A stretch of 39,411 nucleotides of DNA from Saccoglossus kowalevskii. Its lineage: Eukaryota > Hemichordata > Enteropneusta > Harrimaniidae. A program made the translations under genes and the position numbers. The first letter of the stretch is position 1. Each line of letters begins with the position of its first letter. The DNA lies in NCBI RefSeq assembly GCF_000003605.2, contig NW_003124899.1, forward strand, positions 279,268-318,678. The letters are read 5' to 3'. The notes beneath the pieces were generated by a model. The model made no database searches. It worked only from the letters and a program-made list of their open reading frames with translations, and was not told the DNA's origin. Positions 35,556 to 39,411 of this stretch are shown here, piece by piece.

Positions 35556-35761
35556 CAATCTGATTAAAATGTAGGTACGGGGCTCCAATTTTTATTATTA
35601 TTATTTTTTATTTAACCCTTTATGTTATATTATATTTATTTGTATTTTAGTTTGAATATGTCGATTTTTTTTGTTTTTTCTTGCCGTTAATCAGTTCTTA
35701 GAAAATCGTGTCCCAGTCGCCTCTAACTACATCTGACTCAATGCCTATACAAATCTCGTAC
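35556..35761 (+). repeat. left terminal inverted repeat
   Basis: Pairs with 37981-38178. It begins CAATCTGATTAAAAT and ends AATCTCGTAC. The run 35693-35761 is identical to the complement of 37981-38049. Confidence 0.92.
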
Positions 35762-35781
35762 GAATCTCGCCCAGGGATCAT

Positions 35782-35835
35782 CCAATCAGATCACGGGTTA
35801 CAAACGCGCCTGAGCATGACTCAAAACATGGCGGC
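35782..35835 (+). promoter_or_regulatory. promoter-like motifs inside left TIR
   Basis: CCAATCA at 35782-35788 is followed by AACATGGCGGC (35825-35835), which fits the YY1 consensus found at animal transcription starts. A consensus splice donor GTAAGT lies downstream at 35926-35931, so a plus-strand transcript with a short first exon is plausible. The ATG in the motif opens a 24-codon frame that ends before the donor, so the first exon would be non-coding or carry only a small upstream ORF. Confidence 0.45.
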
Positions 35836-35931
35836 GTACGGCAGCTACTTTTGCATGAGCTGCACCTCATACAACTTATTAACAACGCAGTTTTTTCGAT
35901 GATGGATCGTTGTCTAAAATAACAAGTAAGT

Positions 35932-36998
35932 AGCATTCATTAACCAGTTTGGCCTTGGTTGTATTTCATTTCTGTTTGGTGGAAGATGAATTACATGTGC
36001 CAGTAATGTTGTTGTTTGCCTCTGCATCGGCGTCGGTGATCCGGTATCAACTTCAAGTCGTTTTATCCCAATCACGATCTTTACTTGAAAATTCCTTTTA
36101 GTCGATCGTTTCTAAACTAAGAATTCATGAAATATGATGCTTTTTCTACTGCTCCTGGTTGACAGATTATGTACTATAATTTTGTTCATACCAGTTCTGT
36201 TTTTTTTCTATCATTATTGATGACATCATTGTCCTTGTCTGTCTGATCAGAATTGATTCCATCTATTTTTAGTCAGTGTTTTTGATGCAAAATGTCTTAA
36301 TTTATATCTTTGGCCACACAAAGAAAAGATCCACCAGGTATCTTTAGTATCCATCAATTTGTTATTTAACTAAGATTCACAACAGGCATTTTGGAATAGT
36401 TGTGATATTTTGATAAACAGTACCATCACAATTAACTAATAGTAGATAGCCACATATCCCAGTTGACTTCGCAACAACAAAAAATGTAATTCTATAACTG
36501 TGATGAATAGCTGCCAAATACTTTTGTTATAAGAGTATTTTCAGTAAATTAGTGAATGACAAACGTATTTTCTTTGAGATATAAATATTTATTGATACTT
36601 AAATAAACCTTGTTCTGTCAATTGTCTTTTTCGAGCAGATGAACAGATGTAGTTCTTATGAAAACAGCTGGAAAATAAATTAATGGCTTAATATACCAAG
36701 ATGTCACTTATTTAGGTGATGTGGTTTATTGCTCTTCATGTGATGTCTTCACTTGATGCAAAATCTTCAAATAAATTAACCCTTACACATACTGTTACAT
36801 TTATTATATAATTTTGTAATTTACATGATAAAACAAGACTGCTGAGAAGGTTCATTAGCTCTACCACCTCAACCCGACGCCTGTATTATAACTTTCAATA
36901 TCGAAAAAGAGTACATGAGTACCTGAGTTGTTTTGATAAAAATGGCCATACCAAAGGCTGTGTGGCAAAATATTAATCTCAAATTTTAGTTGGACACT
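35932..36998. other. transposon interior without readable gene
   Basis: AT-rich sequence between the left promoter-like region and the minus-strand frame. I find no transposase signature on either strand. Confidence 0.45.
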
Positions 36999-37331
36999 TC
37001 AGCTATTTCTTTTGGATGCGATTCTTGTACAATACTGCCAGTTTCCCCCTTTGAAATAATGATAAAGAGCTAGGGAACAATAAATATTTGTCTGTGGGAA
37101 AGTATTTTTCTCTTCTCTTAGTTTGTCAACCATCCAATAAAATATGGATGCACAGTCCCACTGAATCTTTACGACTGACAATCCAATGTTCCCTATTTGG
37201 GCAAATGTTCACAGTCTTGCAATCTCGAATAATGTAATGAGGCTGTCTTTCAACTGGGACTGTAGACTTTGAGGCAGTTGTAACAAAATTTCTTGAATGC
37301 ACTTTGTTGTGTCTTGCGCCTGCTTTTTTAG
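36999..37331 (-). pseudogene. candidate second exon of the TIR-element gene, one in-frame stop
   Basis: After an AG at 37333-37332 the minus strand reads, in the same phase as exon 1, LKKQAQDTTKCIQEILLQLP, then SQLKDSLITLFEIARL, a TGA (37211-37209), and on in frame to VKIQWDCASIFYWMVDKLRE and YHYFKGGNWQYC before a stop at 36999. The long amphipathic stretches look like real protein. A competing frame (37338-37126) starts with ATG and reads MTAKKAGARHNKVHS, but is less protein-like. I recognise neither. If the first reading is right, the TGA makes this copy defective. Confidence 0.35.
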
Positions 37332-37815
37332 CTGTCATCTAGTTTTTCACCCCTACAAAAAAAATCACAGAAATTATCATTTGAAGGTAAACGTGTACAA
37401 GTTAGGACTCCAAATCTAATTATTTCCAGATTTTGAAAAAACAAAATTCTCTAATAAAACATGCACACTGGAATTTTGTTAGAATGAGCACTTTTATAAT
37501 GAATTGCCCAAATGAACCAACACAGCTCTGTACACATGCAGTAGTGGGGGAATATGTTTACCATAGACTCACAAAAACATTGCCTGGTCGTAATGCATTA
37601 ACTCATAATGCAATAGTTAGATCGTGATGACTGTATCAGTATAAAGTCGAGACAACATGCACGTATGGCTTATATTGCATCAAATGTGACTAGCTAACAT
37701 GATCGAGTAATACAAGGTCATCAAAGTTGAAATCTGAATTATCTCCAATTACACACATCAAACGTGATTTCTCACAAAAGATAATTAAGTTTTTGTAAAA
37801 GTGACTAAAACTCAC

Positions 37816-37872
37816 CTCAAATTCGGAATCCTCTAATGATTTTACATCCGTTCTAACATTACTTGCAACCAT
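37816..37872 (-). CDS. candidate first coding exon of the TIR-element gene
   Basis: ATG at 37872 in the context TTCAAGATGG begins MVASNVRTDVKSLEDSEFE, 19 codons, and ends at GAG followed by a consensus donor GTGAGT (37815-37810), in phase 0. Upstream on the minus strand, and before the TIR, lie GCGCATGC and CCAATCA promoter-like motifs. It is most likely the start of the element's own gene, probably a transposase, but 19 residues are too few to name it. The intron to the candidate second exon would be about 480 bp. Confidence 0.4.
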
Positions 37873-37900
37873 CTTGAAATAACCAGGAACGATGATTCTG

Positions 37901-37951
37901 GCGCATGCACAAAGTCAGAGCCTATTTTTGTAAGCCGCACTATGATTGGTC
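37901..37951 (-). promoter_or_regulatory. promoter-like motifs inside right TIR
   Basis: On the minus strand CCAATCA (complement of about 37943-37949) is followed towards the ATG by GTGCATGCGC (37910-37901), close to the NRF1 site. Both lie between the right TIR and the ATG at 37872, mirroring the CCAATCA beside the left TIR. Confidence 0.45.
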
Positions 37952-37980
37952 GACAAAACTCGTCGAAAACTGATCTTGTT

Positions 37981-38178
37981 GTACGAGATTTGTATAGGCA
38001 TTGAGTCAGATGTAGTTAGAGGCGACTGGGACACGATTTTCTAAGAACTGGTTAACGGCAAGAAAAACCAAAAAATGACATATTCAAAGTAAAATACTAA
38101 GTATAATATAAATGGTTATTAAAAGAAAAAAGAAAAAAAATTGGAGCCTCATACCTACATCGGATTTTAATCAGATTG
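37981..38178 (-). repeat. right terminal inverted repeat
   Basis: Reverse complement of 35556-35761, with poly-A where the left copy has poly-T. It is 8 bp shorter because of length changes in the homopolymer stretch. It ends CAGATTG. Confidence 0.92.
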
Positions 38179-38187
38179 TGAGCGGGC
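38179..38187. repeat. target-site duplication, right
   Basis: TGAGCGGGC; see the left copy at 35547-35555. Confidence 0.75.
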
Positions 38188-38576
38188 ATGACATCACATA
38201 GCATAACGACGTTGGAACGTTTTCAAATGATCTCGTTGCACACTGCGCCGTTGATGGGTGATGAATGTGAACATGATGCCCGAAAAATGATTTTATAAGA
38301 GGAATAATCTTTGTTGGCGAATAGATGATTCAATATCAGACCAATCAAAATTAGGCCTTTTATATAGACTCAACAAGAATGCCAAATGTCAACATAAGAC
38401 AACATTCCAAATATATAACTTTTTATGTTCTTGCGTGCCGGGGTACTATGATTGGTGACCAGTGATATACAATCTTTCTACTGAATAAAAAAAAACAAAT
38501 CGTGATACTAAATAAAGCAATGTATCTATACAGTACACAAACACTTTTAGTGGGGCATCGTATAACTTTATTTTAA
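38188..38576. other. unassigned DNA
   Basis: Flank of the transposon, with no coding or repeat feature I can support. Confidence 0.45.
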
Positions 38577-38870
38577 TCATTTGATAGATATTGAATTTAG
38601 CATTTGAATTATTCCATCAAACTTTGCACTTGTTGTTGTTATTGCTGCTGCTGTTGCTTCCAGGTTGTGGTATGAGAACAAGCTCTGACATTTTTCTAGC
38701 AAACGATCTATAGTCAGGAAGCCAAGACCTTGAAAATATGCTAACCTTACCTGAGATGACCCACTTTTTAAAACCACTTTTCTGTGTATGGTTTGGAGGT
38801 TTTGAAATTGCTTGTTGAAAATTTTAATTCTCTTGCGCAAATACACAGGACCTATGTTTATATTTATCCA
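38577..38870 (-). CDS. exon-like open frame, unrecognised
   Basis: On the minus strand, 38870-38751 is exactly 40 codons between an AG acceptor (CAG, 38873-38871) and a consensus donor (CAG before GTAAGG, 38750-38745), in phase 0 at both ends. It reads NIGPVYLRKRIKIFNKQFQN, then LQTIHRKVVLKSGSSQ, basic and helical. Read without splicing, the frame stays open to 38577 and ends in an Ala/Thr-rich tail, from a GCTGCTGTTGCTT-like simple repeat, and NSISIK. It lies upstream, on the same strand, of the TIR element, so that element may sit in an intron of a host gene. I recognise no family. Confidence 0.35.
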   Translation of the reverse strand, partial: WININIGPVYLRKRIKIFNKQFQNLQTIHRKVVLKSGSSQVRLAYFQGLGFLTIDRLLEKCQSLFSYHNLEATAAAITTTSAKFDGIIQMLNSISIK

Positions 38871-38879
38871 CTGCTTGTC

Positions 38880-39200
38880 AGCTTAAAACAATATTTCACA
38901 TTTTTCATGATTGAATTATCTTTATTGTCTTAAATTCTTTACATTAGATATGCAAAACACCTTCTAATCGTGTTCATCATTGATATTCATGTAATAACAA
39001 AATGTCACTTTGTGATGTTATATTTATAATTTCCATAAATTTGCATGACATTAGTTACTGTCAACGCATTAATTATTCACTTGGCTTTAATTTTGATATT
39101 TTCGCTGATAGGTAAAATCCGCTAAATTAAATCCACATGAATATGTAAAATAACAATAAAACTCATTGTTTCTTTGACAAAGTCCTGACATTAAAACACA
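38880..39200. other. AT-rich DNA
   Basis: No gene or repeat pair seen, apart from degenerate forms of the repeat that follows. Confidence 0.4.
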
Positions 39201-39411
39201 GTAAATATGCTCAAAACATCAAAAGTAAATGTCAGTGAAAATAAATGGTTTTACAGTAGATTGATGATATATTGCTGCAAAATGCTTTACTTTCGGAATA
39301 ATTCAGTGAAAATAAAATCCAGCAAATATAACCTTTTTCCTATATTTTACATTCAACTCGCCAAAAATCAGTGAAAATAAATTCCATACAAAACACCGAA
39401 AAATAATAATT
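39201..39411. repeat. decayed interspersed repeat, CAGTGAAAATAAA motif
   Basis: CAGTGAAAATAAA recurs at about 39232, 39304 and 39369, spaced 65-72 bases, each followed by a purine/pyrimidine mix ending in CC or GG. The window ends inside the pattern, so its size and family cannot be judged. Confidence 0.5.

Larger units (their letters stand above)
35556..38178. mobile_element. TIR DNA transposon, 2.6 kb
   Basis: Bounded by inverted repeats of about 200 bp that start CAATCTGATTAAAAT and end in its complement, with a 9-bp flanking duplication. The innermost 69 bp of the two repeats are identical; the outer parts differ by several substitutions and poly-T/poly-A length changes. Just inside each repeat lies a CCAATCA box pointing inward. 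On the minus strand an ATG exon with a consensus donor starts at 37872, and a protein-like second frame lies at 37331-36999. The rest of the interior is AT-rich without readable transposase motifs, so this may be a defective copy. Long TIRs plus a 9-bp duplication suggest Mutator-like, but I cannot confirm the superfamily. Confidence 0.85.

Noticed and set aside
37433-37627. 64-codon plus-strand frame inside the TIR element as transposase
   Set aside because: It lies on the opposite strand from the better-supported ATG exon, in that gene's presumed intron, and has no transposase motif.

Overview
The window is intergenic or intronic DNA from an animal nuclear genome. It is AT-rich, with long gene-free stretches, microsatellites, GT/AG splice signals, decayed non-LTR and Ty3-type retroelements, a TIR-bounded DNA transposon and a possible tRNA-derived SINE. 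The retroelement protein fragments resemble families common in marine invertebrates, so a spiralian such as a mollusc is a fair guess, but nothing here proves it. No intact, recognisable host gene is visible, and there is no prokaryotic operon structure.

Layout. 1-12880: mostly unique AT-rich DNA with a (TA)n tract, a 26-bp minisatellite (3430-3534), a near-perfect 90-bp-armed inverted repeat (6339-6575), a tRNA-like SINE head beside a CpG-rich hairpin (9405-9622) and a CpG-richer kilobase. 12885-15165: a minus-strand, degenerate Ty3/gypsy pol (RNase H, integrase zinc-binding region, integrase core, integrase C-terminus, then non-coding repeat R). 15789-18290: a plus-strand, 5'-truncated LINE with endonuclease and reverse transcriptase, broken by stops, frameshifts and a lost YxDD residue. 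18290-22000: more pieces of the same repeat families (S, R, T). 22010-34540: a duplicated landscape in which a block called X occurs three times in direct order (22010-22912, 24004-24975, 31645-32512). Two of these copies are followed by a second shared block, Y, and preceded by Ty3 integrase C-terminal sequence carrying the same antisense LINE 3' end. 34540-39411: simple repeats, then a 2.6-kb TIR transposon (35556-38178) with 200-bp TIRs, a 9-bp target duplication and inward-facing promoter-like motifs; last come an exon-like minus-strand ORF and a decayed interspersed repeat.

How the parts relate. Most of the window is a graveyard of transposable elements. The Ty3 fragments, read on the minus strand, share one gene order, so repeats R and S are best read as the 3' part of that element family. 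The LINE fragments at 23.1 and 30.1 kb are one insertion that was later duplicated with its surroundings. The items most worth following are the TIR element, the 6.3-kb hairpin, a 38-codon ORF kept open in all three X copies, a near-identical tract between otherwise diverged duplicates, and a possible 120-bp spliced exon at 38.8 kb.
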